A stretch of 64,000 nucleotides of DNA, from assembly GCF_030410515.1 (NCBI RefSeq), contig NZ_JAUHHD010000003.1, positions 434,001-498,000 on the forward strand. Direction: 5' to 3'. This document shows positions 32,238 through 42,928 of the stretch, piece after piece. How positions within the stretch are numbered: position 1 is the stretch's first letter; every line of letters starts with the position of its first letter. Origin of the DNA: Arthrobacter sp. YD4. Its GTDB lineage: Bacteria > Actinomycetota > Actinomycetes > Actinomycetales > Micrococcaceae. A program made the position numbers and the translations under genes. The notes beneath the pieces were generated by a model. That model made no database searches. It was not told the origin of the DNA and saw nothing but the letters and a program-made list of their open reading frames with translations.

Positions 32238-34766
32238 GTGAGCGTTCAGCCGGAGACAGAGACCGGAACAGCAGCAGCCGTCGCAGGTGCCGCCCCCGAG
32301 GAGGGGACCTACAATTTCGCCGCCATGGAGGCGAAGTGGCCGCAGGTCTGGGAGGACCTCAAGGTCTTCACTCCGCTCGACGACGGCTCCAAGGAACGCC
32401 GCTACGTGCTGGACATGTTCCCCTACCCCTCCGGCGACCTGCACATGGGCCACGCCGAAGCCTTCGCGATGGGCGACGTCGTCGCCCGCTACCTGCGCCA
32501 GCAGGGCTTCGACGTGCTGCACCCGATCGGCTGGGACTCCTTCGGCCTGCCCGCCGAGAACGCCGCCATTAAGCGCAACGCCCACCCCAGCGAGTGGACC
32601 TACGCCAACATCGACACCCAGGCCGCGTCCTTCAAGCGGTACGCGATCTCCGCCGACTGGTCCCGCCGGCTGCACACCTCCGACCCGGAGTACTACCGCT
32701 GGACCCAGTGGCTGTTCAAGCGCTTCTACGAGCGCGGCCTGGCGTACCGCAAGAACTCCCCGGTGAACTGGTGCCCCAAGGACCAGACCGTGCTGGCCAA
32801 CGAACAGGTGGTCAACGGCGCCTGTGAACGCTGCGGCACCGCCGTGACCAAGAAGTCCCTGAACCAGTGGTACTTCAAGATCACCGACTACGCGGACCGG
32901 CTGCTGGACGACATGGAGGAACTGCGCGGCCACTGGCCCGAGCGGGTCCTGGCCATGCAGAAGAACTGGATCGGCCGCTCCGAGGGCGCCCACGTCACCT
33001 TCGTCGTCGAGGCCGACGGCGGCAAGCCCGCCAAGGACGTCACCGTGTTCACCACGCGCCCGGACACCCTGTATGGTGCGACGTTCTTCGTGGTCGCCGC
33101 AGACGCGCCGATCGCCGTCGAACTGGTCACCGAGGAACACGCCGCGGCCCTGGACGCCTACCGCGAGCAGGTCAAGGCCCTCTCCGAGATCGAACGCCAG
33201 TCCACCGAACGCGAAAAGACCGGTGTTTTCACCGGCCGCTACGCCATCAACCCGCTGACCGGGGAGAAGCTGCCGGTCTGGGCTGCCGATTACGTGCTGG
33301 CCGACTACGGCACCGGCGCCATCATGGCCGTGCCCGCCCACGACCAGCGCGACCTGGACTTCGCGAAGACCTTCGACCTGCCGGTCCGGGCCGTCCTGGA
33401 CACCGGCGAGGAGGACCCCGCCGTCTCCGGCACCGCCACCGCCGGCGAGGGCACCCTGATCAACTCCGGCGAGCTGAACGGCCTGCCCAAGGCCGAGGCC
33501 ATTCCCGCCGCCATCACCATCCTGGAGAAGCTGGGAACCGGCGAGAAGTTCGTGAACTTCCGCCTGCGTGACTGGCTGCTGAGCCGTCAGCGGTTCTGGG
33601 GCGCCCCCATCCCGATCATTCACTGCCCCGACTGCGGCGAGGTCCCGGTCCCGGACGACCAGCTGCCGGTCACTCTGCCCGATGACCTCCGCGGCGAGGA
33701 CCTGTCCCCGAAGGGCACCTCCCCGCTGGCCGCCGCCGAGGCCTGGGTCAACGTGGACTGCCCCTCCTGCCACGGCCCGGCAAAGCGCGACACGGACACC
33801 ATGGACACCTTCGTGGACTCCTCCTGGTACTTCCTGCGGTTCGTTTCGCCGCAGTACACCGAGGGCCCCTTCGATCCCGCGAAGATCAACGACTGGATGC
33901 CCGTGGGCCAGTACGTGGGCGGCGTCGAGCACGCCATCCTGCACCTGCTCTACGCCCGCTTCTTCACCAAGGTCATCCACGACATGGGCCTGATCGAGGC
34001 CGACGAGCCCTTCCGGGCGCTGCTGAACCAGGGCCAGGTCCTCAACGGCGGCAAGGCCATGAGCAAGTCCCTCGGCAACGGCGTGGACCTGGGCGAACAG
34101 CTGGACAAGTACGGCGTCGATGCCGTCCGCCTGACCATGATCTTCGCCTCCCCGCCGGAGGACGACGTCGACTGGGCGGATGTCTCGCCGTCGGGCTCCG
34201 CGAAGTTCCTGGCCCGCGCCTGGCGGCTCGGCCAGGACGTCACCAGCGAGCCCGGCGTCGACTTCGCCGCCGGTGACCGGGCGCTGCGTGCCGTCACGCA
34301 CCGCACCATCGCCGACGCCCAGGCGCTGCTGGACGCGAACAAGTTCAACGTCGTCGTGGCGAAGCTGATGGAGCTGGTCAATGCCACCCGCAAGACGATA
34401 GATGCAGGTGCGGGCGGTGCGGATCCCGCCGTCCGTGAGGCCGTCGAGGCTGTCGCGGTGATCCTCAGCCTCTTCGCCCCGTACACGGCCGAAGACCTGT
34501 GGAACGTCCTGGGCCACCCGGCATCAGTTGCCAACGCCGGCTGGCCGGCCCACGACCCGGCCCTGCTGGTCCAGGACACGGTCACCGCCGTGGTCCAGGT
34601 GCAGGGCAAGGTCCGCGACCGGCTGGAGGTCTCTCCGGAGATCTCCGAGGATGAGTTGCGCGAACTGGCGCTGGCCTCGGAGAACGCCCAGCGCGCCATG
34701 GACGGCCGGGGGATCCGCACCGTGATCGTGCGGGCCCCCAAACTGGTCAACATCGTTCCGGCCTAG
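32238..34766 (+). CDS. leuS: Leucyl-tRNA synthetase
   Basis: It charges tRNA-Leu. The 842-residue class I synthetase has the HIGH-type motif in [15 protein letters not shown] (about residue 73), the CP1 editing domain (about residues 240-430, with the T-rich [12 protein letters not shown]) and the KMSKS loop as [12 protein letters not shown] at 32238 follows GAAGAGG. The conserved core starts near residue 29 ([15 protein letters not shown]) after an Ala/Glu-rich leader segment. Expression is probably governed by the upstream Leu attenuator. Confidence 0.98.
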   Translation: MSVQPETETGTAAAVAGAAPEEGTYNFAAMEAKWPQVWEDLKVFTPLDDGSKERRYVLDMFPYPSGDLHMGHAEAFAMGDVVARYLRQQGFDVLHPIGWDSFGLPAENAAIKRNAHPSEWTYANIDTQAASFKRYAISADWSRRLHTSDPEYYRWTQWLFKRFYERGLAYRKNSPVNWCPKDQTVLANEQVVNGACERCGTAVTKKSLNQWYFKITDYADRLLDDMEELRGHWPERVLAMQKNWIGRSEGAHVTFVVEADGGKPAKDVTVFTTRPDTLYGATFFVVAADAPIAVELVTEEHAAALDAYREQVKALSEIERQSTEREKTGVFTGRYAINPLTGEKLPVWAADYVLADYGTGAIMAVPAHDQRDLDFAKTFDLPVRAVLDTGEEDPAVSGTATAGEGTLINSGELNGLPKAEAIPAAITILEKLGTGEKFVNFRLRDWLLSRQRFWGAPIPIIHCPDCGEVPVPDDQLPVTLPDDLRGEDLSPKGTSPLAAAEAWVNVDCPSCHGPAKRDTDTMDTFVDSSWYFLRFVSPQYTEGPFDPAKINDWMPVGQYVGGVEHAILHLLYARFFTKVIHDMGLIEADEPFRALLNQGQVLNGGKAMSKSLGNGVDLGEQLDKYGVDAVRLTMIFASPPEDDVDWADVSPSGSAKFLARAWRLGQDVTSEPGVDFAAGDRALRAVTHRTIADAQALLDANKFNVVVAKLMELVNATRKTIDAGAGGADPAVREAVEAVAVILSLFAPYTAEDLWNVLGHPASVANAGWPAHDPALLVQDTVTAVVQVQGKVRDRLEVSPEISEDELRELALASENAQRAMDGRGIRTVIVRAPKLVNIVPA

Positions 34767-34839
34767 CCGGACCGAGCTATGCAGTCACCGGCCGTCGGCG
34801 CTTTCGCCGGCGGCCGGTCCACATTCCAGGGGGTGTTTC

Positions 34840-35886
34840 GTGCCTGACCGTGAGCCGCCGGGCTGGCCCTGGCTGCGGGAACGCTTGTTGCGGCTGCGCC
34901 GCGCCACCCGGCCGGATGCCGCCGAACTGGCCGTGGTCCCCGTTGTCCGGACCGCGGTGGTGACCGATTCCGCAGCGGCCCTCCCCGCCGACTGGGTGCG
35001 CGACTTTACCTCCGACGGGCGCCTGACCGTGGTGCCCATGCCCGTCATGGTGGGCGAGGAAATCTATGGTGAGGGCGAGGACGACATCGCCGAAACCATC
35101 GCCGTGGCGCTGGCCGGGGGTGTGGCGGTCCGCACCTCGCGTCCGTCGCCGGGTCAGTTCGAACGCGCCTACCGCGAGGCCGCCGCCCGCGGGTTCGAAG
35201 CCGTGCTGTCCATCCATCTCTCCGCCGAGCTCTCGGGCACCGCGGACTCGGCCCGGCTGGCGGCCGCGCGGGTGGACATTCCGGTGGAGGTGCTGGATTC
35301 CCGCACCGCCGGCATGGCCGAGGGAATGGGCGTGCAGAGCGCCGTCGTGGCCGCGGCCGACGGGCTGGACGCCGCGGCTGTGCGCGGCTTCGCCGAGGCC
35401 CGCCTGGCCCGGACCAAGGTGTATTTCTACGTCCCCAGCCTGGAGCAGCTGCGCCGCGGGGGACGGATCGGAGCGGCCGCGTCCCTCTGGGGAACCATGC
35501 TCTCGATCAAGCCGATCCTGGCGGTTGAGGACGGCAGGATCGTCCCGCTGGAACGCGTCCGGTCCGCGGCCCGGGCGGTGGCGCGGCTGGAGGAAATCGC
35601 GGCCGACGACGCCCTGTCCCGGCCCGCCGGTGAAGCGCGGATCGCCGTGCACCACTTCGGGAACCCTGCCGAGGCCGAACAGCTGGCAGCCCGGCTGGCG
35701 GACCGGTTGCCCGGCTGCCCGCCCGCACAGATCAGTTCGCTGCCGGCCGTCCTCGCGGCCCACGCAGGGCTGGGGGTGCTGGCCGTGGTGGTGGGGGAGA
35801 GCAGTACCCCGGTACCATCCCCGGCGGCGTCCTCCGCCCCGAGCGGTCCGCCGGCCGGTTCTCAGCAGGGCCAGCTGTCCACATAG
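34840..35886 (+). CDS. DegV family fatty-acid-binding protein
   Basis: DegV proteins bind a fatty acid and can serve as FakB partners of a fatty-acid kinase. The 348-residue protein shows AVVTDSAAALP near residue 39, VRTSRPSPGQFERAY, and the lipid-binding LSAELSGTADSARLAA. A basic N-terminal 35 residues and a Ser/Pro-rich tail lie outside the fold. No FakA kinase gene is nearby. GTG start. Confidence 0.9.
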   Translation: MPDREPPGWPWLRERLLRLRRATRPDAAELAVVPVVRTAVVTDSAAALPADWVRDFTSDGRLTVVPMPVMVGEEIYGEGEDDIAETIAVALAGGVAVRTSRPSPGQFERAYREAAARGFEAVLSIHLSAELSGTADSARLAAARVDIPVEVLDSRTAGMAEGMGVQSAVVAAADGLDAAAVRGFAEARLARTKVYFYVPSLEQLRRGGRIGAAASLWGTMLSIKPILAVEDGRIVPLERVRSAARAVARLEEIAADDALSRPAGEARIAVHHFGNPAEAEQLAARLADRLPGCPPAQISSLPAVLAAHAGLGVLAVVVGESSTPVPSPAASSAPSGPPAGSQQGQLST

Positions 35887-35935
35887 GCCCGCCGGCGCCT
35901 GTCGGCAGAGTTGCGCTGGCACCTAGCGTGGACGC

Positions 35936-36793
35936 ATGCCGCGCCGTTCCCCGACTTTGACCCTTCCGGGGCCCGTCGCGGCCCGGCATCGTTGGGCCGC
36001 CAGCCTAGGGCCGTCCGGAAACACGTCTGCGGAGGGGTCCGCAGACGACGCGCCCCTGCTGAATCCCCTCGATTCGTCCCCTGACGCCCGGCCGGACGAC
36101 GGGATGCCGGAGTATGCGCCGCCCGTGGTGCGCTGGCGTACGGCCCGCGGGGCCGCCGTCCTGCTTGCCGTGGTTGCGGTGCTGCTCGGCGGCTGGTTCT
36201 GGTGGCGGGCCGCCGGCTCCGCTCCGCAGGTCGTGCCCCTGAGTGAGACGTCAACAACTGCCGCGGCCGTGGAGACTGCACCCGCCGCTCCGGCCGAGCG
36301 GGTCGTCGTGCACGTCACGGGCGCCGTCATCCGGCCGGGGGTGCTCACACTGCCGGCGGGCAGTCGGCTCCATGAGGCAATCGCCGCCGCCGGCGGGGCC
36401 ACACCCACCGCGGACTTGGACCGGCTGAACCTGGCCGCGGCCGTGGAGGACGGCCAAAAAATCGTCGTGCCCGAACGGGGCAGCCCCGAGGCGCAGGATT
36501 CGCAGGGCGGGGCGTCGGGGGAGGGAGGCGGGTCCTCCGTCGGGTCCGGCGGGACAGGTGGCGGCAGCGGAAGCGGGTCCGGGGCTTCAGGGAACGGGAC
36601 CGCCAAGGTCAACCTCAACACCGCCGACGCGGAGGAGCTCGCCACACTGCCGCGGGTGGGCCCGGTGCTCGCCCAGCGCATTGTGGACTGGCGCAAACAA
36701 CACGGCCGCTTCACCCGGGTCGAGGAGCTCGACGCCGTGGACGGCGTCGGCCCAAAACTCCTCGAGGCCCTGCTGCCGCTGGTGCGGGTCTGA
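35936..36793 (+). CDS. comEA: ComEA family DNA-binding competence protein
   Basis: ComEA is the membrane-anchored DNA receptor of natural transformation. The 285-residue protein has a basic start, a membrane segment (about residues 66-85, GAAVLLAVVAVLLGGWFWW), an SLBB beta-grasp domain (VVHVTGAVIRPGVLTLPAGS), a Gly/Ser-rich linker (about 185-220) and a C-terminal double helix-hairpin-helix (KVNLNTADAEELATLPRVGP). comEC follows directly and holA after that, the common comEA-comEC-holA order. Confidence 0.92.
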   Translation: MPRRSPTLTLPGPVAARHRWAASLGPSGNTSAEGSADDAPLLNPLDSSPDARPDDGMPEYAPPVVRWRTARGAAVLLAVVAVLLGGWFWWRAAGSAPQVVPLSETSTTAAAVETAPAAPAERVVVHVTGAVIRPGVLTLPAGSRLHEAIAAAGGATPTADLDRLNLAAAVEDGQKIVVPERGSPEAQDSQGGASGEGGGSSVGSGGTGGGSGSGSGASGNGTAKVNLNTADAEELATLPRVGPVLAQRIVDWRKQHGRFTRVEELDAVDGVGPKLLEALLPLVRV

Positions 36794-36794
36794 C

Positions 36795-38831
36795 ATGCCA
36801 CTCGAAAACCGGCAACCGGCGCACGGGCACCAGCAACGTCCTTGGCAGGCCTATCGGGACGCCGCGGTCACCAGCCTGGCGCACCGGCCGAAGTCGCCGG
36901 ACACTTCAGCCGCGCTGACGGACAGGCGCACGCGGAAGAAGTCGGACGGGCAGGCACGGTCCTTGCGGGCGGCCAGCATCAGGGGGCGGCTGGAGGCGCA
37001 CCTCGGGAAGACGCTGTCCGGCCGGCTCCCATGGGCGTCGAACACCCGGCCGTCGAGTCACGTGTCTGCCCCGCGGAACGGTCCGCCCGACCGCGGAGCC
37101 CGGCGGCGGAGCGACCTGCGCCTCGTGCCGGCCGCATTGCTGGTCTGGGCCAGCTCCCTGGCCGGCGCGTGGATTCGGCCGCTCGATCAGGCACTGATCT
37201 GCGCCGTGTTCCTCGCGGGCATCGTCTTCCTGCTGATGCGGAAACGGACGGCCGAACGGGGCGGGAAAGGCCACGCCCGGCGAAGCGCAAGGGCGACCCT
37301 GGCCGTGGGACTCGCCCTCGCCGCCGGGGCCGGATCGCATGCCGGCGCCGCCGCCACCGAACGGCAGCAGGGTGCCGTGGCTGAAGCCTTCGCCGCCCGC
37401 GCGTCCGTCGTGGCAGAACTGGACATCACCGCCGCTCCGGAACGACTCGCCGCACCGCCGGGCCGCGGCGCCCCCGCGCGATGGTCCGTCGAGGCGACCC
37501 TCCGCACCCTCATCCACGATGGCCAGCGCATCGGGACGGCCACCCCGCTGACGGTCCTCGGCGGGGAGGACTGGGCCGGTGTGGAACAAGGCCAGCACAT
37601 TCGCGCCACCGGGAAGCTCAAAGCCGCCGAGGCCGGGCGCACCGAGGCCGGGACGCTCTCCGCCACCACGTCCCCGGTTCTGCTAGCCGGGACGGACGGC
37701 ACCGGGGGTGATCTGGAGGCGGCGCTGTCCGGGCTGCGCGCCCGCTACACGGCCGCGGCCCGGACACTGCCCGGGGACGCCCGCGGACTGCTTCCCGGCA
37801 TGGTCACGGGCGACACCTCCGCCCTGGACCCCGGAGTGGCCGCGGCGATGAAGGCCGTCGGCATGACCCACTTGACCGCCGTGAGCGGGGCCAACTGCAG
37901 CCTGGTGCTCGGAGCGCTCCTCCTCGGGGCGCGGAGCCTGCGGCTTCCCCGTCCCGTTGCCGCGGGGCTGGCGCTGGCCGGGCTGGCACTGTTCGTGGCG
38001 CTCGTGGGCCCGGATGCGAGTGTCCTGCGCGCCGCCTGCATGGGTGCCGTCGGGCTGGCAGCGGTCGCGGCGGGGCGGTCCGGGCAGGCGCTGAGCCCGT
38101 TGTGCACGGCGGTGATCGGGCTGCTCCTGATGGACCCCGGGCTGGCGGATGACTTCGGGTTCCTGCTGTCGGTCCTCGCGACCCTCGGCGTCATCGCAGC
38201 CGGGCGGCCCGTGATGGCGTGGTTTCCGTCCCCGGTGCCCCGCGCCGTAGCCGCGGGTGTCGCCGTGCCGTTCGCCGCCCAGTTGTTCTGCGGCCCGGTA
38301 ATCGTCCTCCTACAGCCGAGTTTTTCGACGTATGCCCTCGCGGCGAACCTCGCTGCCGCCGTCCTGGTGGCACCGGTGACGCTGCTGGGCACGGCCGCCG
38401 TACCGCTGCTCGCGGTGTCACCGGCACTCGCGTCCGTGCCGATGGCTCTTGCCGGGATCTTCGCAGCCGGGGTCGGGGCCGTCGCCCGCTTCTTCGCCGG
38501 GCTCCCGGGAGCCGCGCTGCCATGGCCCGAGGGCGGAGTCGGTGCCGCCACGATGGCGCTGCTGTCCCTGCTCACCTTTGGCGCCGCCTGGCTGCTCTGC
38601 CACCCGGTGCGGGCCTGGCTTCTCATGCTCGCGATGCACGGACGGACGGTGCGGGTACTGGCCCTGCTGCCGGACGGACGTGACTGGGCTCCCCGCGGCT
38701 TGGCGGTCCGCCGACGCCGTGGGACGCTTAGAGTCTGCACACCAAACCTCCGGAGGAATCACCAGTGGCTGCTGCCCAAAACCCACGCACCAAGGCCGCG
38801 GCCACGAACACCGCCTCCTGGCGGGACGTGA
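36795..38831 (+). CDS. comEC: ComEC/Rec2-type DNA channel protein, without beta-lactamase domain
   Basis: ComEC forms the inner-membrane DNA channel in transformation. From residue 120 the 678-residue protein has the N-terminal membrane pair, an OB-like DUF4131 region and the competence domain with about ten membrane helices (MTHLTAVSGANCSLVLGALL is the core motif). The metallo-beta-lactamase-like nuclease domain of full-length ComEC is absent; the frame ends in a basic tail that overlaps the holA start by 67 bases. The first 115 residues are hydrophilic and not conserved, so the true start could lie further downstream. Confidence 0.85.
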   Translation: MPLENRQPAHGHQQRPWQAYRDAAVTSLAHRPKSPDTSAALTDRRTRKKSDGQARSLRAASIRGRLEAHLGKTLSGRLPWASNTRPSSHVSAPRNGPPDRGARRRSDLRLVPAALLVWASSLAGAWIRPLDQALICAVFLAGIVFLLMRKRTAERGGKGHARRSARATLAVGLALAAGAGSHAGAAATERQQGAVAEAFAARASVVAELDITAAPERLAAPPGRGAPARWSVEATLRTLIHDGQRIGTATPLTVLGGEDWAGVEQGQHIRATGKLKAAEAGRTEAGTLSATTSPVLLAGTDGTGGDLEAALSGLRARYTAAARTLPGDARGLLPGMVTGDTSALDPGVAAAMKAVGMTHLTAVSGANCSLVLGALLLGARSLRLPRPVAAGLALAGLALFVALVGPDASVLRAACMGAVGLAAVAAGRSGQALSPLCTAVIGLLLMDPGLADDFGFLLSVLATLGVIAAGRPVMAWFPSPVPRAVAAGVAVPFAAQLFCGPVIVLLQPSFSTYALAANLAAAVLVAPVTLLGTAAVPLLAVSPALASVPMALAGIFAAGVGAVARFFAGLPGAALPWPEGGVGAATMALLSLLTFGAAWLLCHPVRAWLLMLAMHGRTVRVLALLPDGRDWAPRGLAVRRRRGTLRVCTPNLRRNHQWLLPKTHAPRPRPRTPPPGGT

Positions 38832-39778
38832 CGCCTGCTCCCGTGGTGCTGGTGGGCGGCCCCGAGGATTACCTGGCGTCCCGCGCCATGGACCGGCTGC
38901 GGCAACTGGTCCGTGCGGCAGCCCCCGACGTCGAGGTGACCCGGATGAGCGCCGCCGCCTACGAGCCCGGCGCGCTGGCCATGAACGTCAGTCCGTCCCT
39001 CTTCGGTGAGCAGAAGCTGATCGAGGTCGAGGCGCTGGAATCGATGAACGACGCGTTCCTGGCCGACGCCCTGAAGTATTTGGCTCAGCCCGAACCCGAC
39101 GCGGTCATGGTGATGAGGCACGGCGGCGGAGTCCGCGGCAAGAAGCTGCTGGACGCCATCAAGGCCGGCGGCTGGCCGGTGGTCGACTGCCAGCCGCTGA
39201 AGAAGGACGCCGAGAAGATTTCCTTCGTCATGACAGAGTTCAAGGCCGCCTCGCGACGGATCGAACCCGACGCCGTCCAGTCCCTGATCAACGCCGTCGG
39301 GGCGAGCCTGGCCGAGCTGGCCGCCGCCTGCAGCCAGCTGATTGCCGACGCCACCACCGCCGTCGACGCCGATATGGTGGACCGTTACTACGGCGGCCGG
39401 GTCGAGGCCTCCGGGTTCAAGGTCGCCGACGCCGCCATGGCCGGCAACGCCCCGCTCGCGCTCTCCACTCTGCGCCATGCGCTGGATACCGGTGCCGACC
39501 CGGTGCCGATCGTCGCCGCGCTGGCGGCCAAGCTCCGGTCCCTGGCCAAGGTCGCCGGGGCTCAGGGCTCGTCGGCCCAGATCGCCAAGCAACTCGGCAT
39601 GCAGCCCTGGCTGGTCGAGCAGGCTCAGCGGGACGTCCGCCGGTGGACCCCGGAGGGGCTGGTGCGCTCCATCCAGGTCACCGCCGAGGCGGACGCACAG
39701 GTCAAGGGCCTGTCCCGGGACCCGGTCTACGCCGTCGAACACGCCGTCACGGTCATCGCCGGCTCCGTCCGCCGCTAG
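38765..39778 (+). CDS. holA: DNA polymerase III delta subunit
   Basis: HolA opens the sliding clamp within the clamp-loader. The 337-residue protein has the AAA+-like N-terminal fold (VVLVGGPEDYLASRAMDRL) and C-terminal helical collar. GTG at 38765 follows GGAGGAATCACCA, and lies inside the comEC 3' end in another frame. Confidence 0.93.
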   Translation: MAAAQNPRTKAAATNTASWRDVTPAPVVLVGGPEDYLASRAMDRLRQLVRAAAPDVEVTRMSAAAYEPGALAMNVSPSLFGEQKLIEVEALESMNDAFLADALKYLAQPEPDAVMVMRHGGGVRGKKLLDAIKAGGWPVVDCQPLKKDAEKISFVMTEFKAASRRIEPDAVQSLINAVGASLAELAAACSQLIADATTAVDADMVDRYYGGRVEASGFKVADAAMAGNAPLALSTLRHALDTGADPVPIVAALAAKLRSLAKVAGAQGSSAQIAKQLGMQPWLVEQAQRDVRRWTPEGLVRSIQVTAEADAQVKGLSRDPVYAVEHAVTVIAGSVRR

Positions 39779-39853
39779 GGGGCTGGCCGCACGTAGCTGC
39801 GTCGGGAACCCGGGACGGCAGCCCGGCGACCCGGAAAGCCGGGTTAACTGGCT

Positions 39854-39882
39854 GTGGCCGGCACCTTGGCGGTGCCGGCCAC
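39854..39882. terminator. Hairpin between convergent holA and rpsT
   Basis: A perfect 12-bp stem (39854-39865 with 39871-39882) around TTGGC lies between two gene ends. It has no T run on either side but is well placed to end both transcripts. A 16-bp palindrome (39889-39904) lies next to it. Confidence 0.6.
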
Positions 39883-39911
39883 AATCATCAGTTCAGCTGA
39901 ACTGGAAAACC

Positions 39912-40172
39912 TTAGAGTGCGTTGACCTTCTTGGAGATCGCCGACTTGCGGTTTGCAGCGTTGTTCTTGTGCAGAACACCCTTGCTGACAGCCTTGTCGA
40001 GCTTCCGGCTGGCGGAAACCAGTGCAGCAGATGCGGCATCCTTGTCGTCGGACGCAACGGCGGTGTTGACGGCGCGGATGGCCGTCTTCAGCTCGGACTT
40101 GACTGCGTTGTTGCGCAGGCGAGCCTTTTCGTTGGTCAGGATGCGCTTCTTCTGGGACTTGATATTAGCCAC
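39912..40172 (-). CDS. rpsT: 30S ribosomal protein S20
   Basis: S20 binds the 5' domain of 16S rRNA. The 86-residue basic protein begins [20 protein letters not shown] and has the conserved [19 protein letters not shown] end. GTG start. It is usually next to holA and lepA, as here. Confidence 0.98.
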   Translation of the reverse strand: MANIKSQKKRILTNEKARLRNNAVKSELKTAIRAVNTAVASDDKDAASAALVSASRKLDKAVSKGVLHKNNAANRKSAISKKVNAL

Positions 40173-40304
40173 GTGTGAACTCTCTTTTTCAATGCGGAAA
40201 ATGGTCTAGAGGGCTTTCAGATTGGCCATTGACTGAGCGGCGTGGGGATACCTATGGCGACCAACCATCTGTGGCCGTCGACCTGCACGGACACACAGCT
40301 GTCA

Positions 40305-40310
40305 ATAATA
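40305..40310 (-). promoter_or_regulatory. Possible -10 hexamer for rpsT
   Basis: TATTAT on the minus strand, about 133 bases before the rpsT start, implies a long leader that could host S20 autoregulation. No clear -35. Nothing else recognisable lies in 40173-40356. Confidence 0.35.
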
Positions 40311-40356
40311 GCAGAAACGCCCGCCTGATGACGAGATGCCCGGTGACGGATGGCCG

Positions 40357-40902
40357 TCAGGACCAGCCCTGCCGGTCGCGAAGCGCCGTTGCCACTCCGC
40401 GGAACCTGCCGGCATCCAGAATGGCACCCTCCCGGCGGACGGCCGCCGGGTCGATCTGCAGAACCCGGTCCAGCCGCGCCTCGCTGGGCCGCCACTGACG
40501 GTCCCAGGGCCCCGTGCCGATGTCCACGTAGTTCGCCGCCCGCCGCGGATCGCCGTCGTGGTCCTTGCTGGTGAGCATCAGGCCGAGGAGATAACGTCCC
40601 TTGCTTCCCACCAGCAGCACGGGGCGGTCCTTGCCTTGGCTGTGGTCCTCCTCGAACGGCACCCAGGTCCAGACGATCTCCCCGGGCTCGGGCACCCCGT
40701 TGGCGTTCGGCGCATACCTGACCGTGGCCTTGCCGCGGAAGTCCCCGGGATAGGAGCCGGGAACAGGTCCGCCGCGGCGCGTACCGGACGACGTCCCGGC
40801 CGGGCGGCGCCGTGCCGGGGGAGCGGCCGGCGCGCCACCGATGCCAAGGAAGCGGAGCGTGCCGCGGACGGCCTTGCCGAGGGAGCGAAGGTTCAATGCC
40901 AT
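40357..40902 (-). CDS. PemK/MazF-like protein
   Basis: The C-terminal two thirds of this 181-residue protein show the CcdB/PemK barrel of MazF-type RNases: [24 protein letters not shown] and [11 protein letters not shown]. The N-terminal 60 residues are basic and Pro/Ala-rich, longer than in canonical toxins (about 110 residues). No antitoxin open reading frame lies upstream, so this may be a chromosomal, domesticated relative and not an active toxin. The ATG at 40902 is preferred to an in-frame TTG two codons earlier. Confidence 0.82.
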   Translation of the reverse strand: MALNLRSLGKAVRGTLRFLGIGGAPAAPPARRRPAGTSSGTRRGGPVPGSYPGDFRGKATVRYAPNANGVPEPGEIVWTWVPFEEDHSQGKDRPVLLVGSKGRYLLGLMLTSKDHDGDPRRAANYVDIGTGPWDRQWRPSEARLDRVLQIDPAAVRREGAILDAGRFRGVATALRDRQGWS

Positions 40903-41072
40903 GGGCAAACCCTACCGGCGCCGGGTTCGGACGGGCCGGAATGCAGACCCACGCGCCCGGACGTGGGAGACTAAGGAGACGAGAATTGCGGCCTTCGGCA
41001 GCACGGCGCGACGCCGGCTGTTCAGCCCGCGGACAAAACCTTCACCAGTTCAGCCAAGAGTTAGGACCCTGC

Positions 41073-42926
41073 GTGTCTCCCATGGCCCGCACCGCCCCGG
41101 TGCCTGCCGCAACAGATCCGGCCCTCATCCGGAACTTCTGCATCATTGCGCACATTGACCACGGCAAGTCCACGCTCGCCGACCGGATGCTCCAGTTCAC
41201 CGGCATCGTCCAGTCCCGTGACATGAAGGCCCAATACCTGGACCGCATGGACATCGAGCGGGAACGCGGCATCACCATCAAGTCGCAGGCCGTCCGGATG
41301 CCGTGGGAGCTCGAGGGCACCAGCTACGCGCTGAACATGATCGACACCCCCGGCCACGTCGACTTCACCTACGAGGTGTCCCGGTCCCTGGCCGCCTGTG
41401 AGGGCGCCGTGCTGCTGGTCGATGCCGCGCAGGGCATTGAGGCGCAGACCCTCGCCAACCTCTACCTGGCGATGGAGAACAACCTCACCATCATTCCGGT
41501 CCTGAACAAGATCGACCTGCCGGCCGCCCAGCCGGAGAAGTACGCCGAGGAGCTCGCGAACCTGATCGGCGGCGACCCGGAGGACGTGCTGCGGGTCTCC
41601 GGCAAGACCGGCGCCGGCGTCGAGGCCCTCCTGGACAAGATCGTCCGCGACCTGCCCGCCCCCGTCGGCGATCCCGATGCCCCCGCCCGGGCCATGATCT
41701 TCGACTCGGTCTACGACACCTACCGCGGCGTGGTGACTTACGTCCGCGTTGTCGACGGCATGCTCCACCCGCGCGAACGCATCCAGATGATGTCCACCCG
41801 CGCCACCCACGAACTGCTGGAGATCGGGGTCAGCTCCCCGGAGCCCACGCCGTCCAAGGGCCTGGGCGTCGGCGAGGTGGGCTACCTGATCACCGGCGTG
41901 AAGGACGTCCGCCAGTCCAAGGTGGGCGACACCGTCACCAACATGGCCAAGCCCGCCACGCAGTCGCTGGCCGGCTACGCGGACGCCAAGCCCATGGTCT
42001 TCTCCGGCCTGTACCCGCTGGACGGTACCGACTACCCGGTCCTCCGCGACGCACTGGAGAAGCTGATGCTCAACGACGCCGCGCTGGTCTACGAGCCGGA
42101 GACCTCCGCCGCGCTGGGCTTCGGCTTCCGCGTGGGCTTCCTGGGTCTGCTGCACCTGGAAATCACCCGGGAACGGCTGGAACGCGAATACAACCTGGAC
42201 CTGATCTCCACCGCCCCGAACGTCGAGTACGAGGTGACGCTGGAGGACAAGAAGGTCATCCACGTGACCAACCCCAGCGAATACCCCACTGGCAAGGTTG
42301 CCGAGGTCCGCGAGCCGATGGTTTCCGCCACGATCCTCGCGCCGAACGAGTTTGTCGGCGCCATCATGGAGCTCTGCCAGAGCCGCCGCGGCGTCATGGG
42401 CGGCATGGACTACCTCTCCGAGGACCGCGTTGAGATTCGCTACCGCCTGCCGCTGGCCGAGATCGTCTTCGACTTCTTCGACATCCTCAAGTCCCGCACC
42501 CGCGGCTACGGCTCGCTGGACTGGAAGGCCGACGGCGACCAGGTCGCCGACCTGGTCAAGGTCGACATCATGCTCCAGGGCGAGCAGGTGGACGCATTCA
42601 GCGCCATCACCCACCGGGACAAGGCCTACGCCTACGGTGTGATGATGACCGGCAAGCTGCGTGAACTGATCCCGCGGCAGCAGTTCGAGGTGCCCATCCA
42701 GGCTGCGATCGGCTCCCGCATCATTGCCCGCGAGAGCATCCGCGCCATCCGCAAGGACGTGCTGGCCAAGTGCTACGGCGGTGACATCACCCGAAAGCGC
42801 AAACTGCTCGAGAAGCAGAAGGAAGGCAAGAAGCGCATGAAGATGGTGGGCCGCGTCGAGGTGCCGCAGGAGGCGTTCATCGCCGCCCTGACCACGGAAG
42901 AATCCAAGGACAAGGCCAAGAAGTAA
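41073..42926 (+). CDS. lepA: Elongation factor 4 (LepA)
   Basis: LepA is a ribosome-bound GTPase linked to back-translocation and 30S assembly. The 617-residue protein has G1 AHIDHGKST, the G2/G3 region RGITIK and [14 protein letters not shown] (G4), and the LepA-specific C-terminal domain ending [22 protein letters not shown] at 41073 has AGGA 6 bases upstream; an in-frame ATG at 41082 is possible but badly spaced. Confidence 0.97.
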   Translation: MSPMARTAPVPAATDPALIRNFCIIAHIDHGKSTLADRMLQFTGIVQSRDMKAQYLDRMDIERERGITIKSQAVRMPWELEGTSYALNMIDTPGHVDFTYEVSRSLAACEGAVLLVDAAQGIEAQTLANLYLAMENNLTIIPVLNKIDLPAAQPEKYAEELANLIGGDPEDVLRVSGKTGAGVEALLDKIVRDLPAPVGDPDAPARAMIFDSVYDTYRGVVTYVRVVDGMLHPRERIQMMSTRATHELLEIGVSSPEPTPSKGLGVGEVGYLITGVKDVRQSKVGDTVTNMAKPATQSLAGYADAKPMVFSGLYPLDGTDYPVLRDALEKLMLNDAALVYEPETSAALGFGFRVGFLGLLHLEITRERLEREYNLDLISTAPNVEYEVTLEDKKVIHVTNPSEYPTGKVAEVREPMVSATILAPNEFVGAIMELCQSRRGVMGGMDYLSEDRVEIRYRLPLAEIVFDFFDILKSRTRGYGSLDWKADGDQVADLVKVDIMLQGEQVDAFSAITHRDKAYAYGVMMTGKLRELIPRQQFEVPIQAAIGSRIIARESIRAIRKDVLAKCYGGDITRKRKLLEKQKEGKKRMKMVGRVEVPQEAFIAALTTEESKDKAKK

Positions 42927-42928
42927 TC

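Noticed and set aside
40357..40902. A full toxin-antitoxin module at the MazF-like gene
   Set aside because: No plausible antitoxin frame lies directly upstream or downstream, so only a toxin-like protein is claimed.
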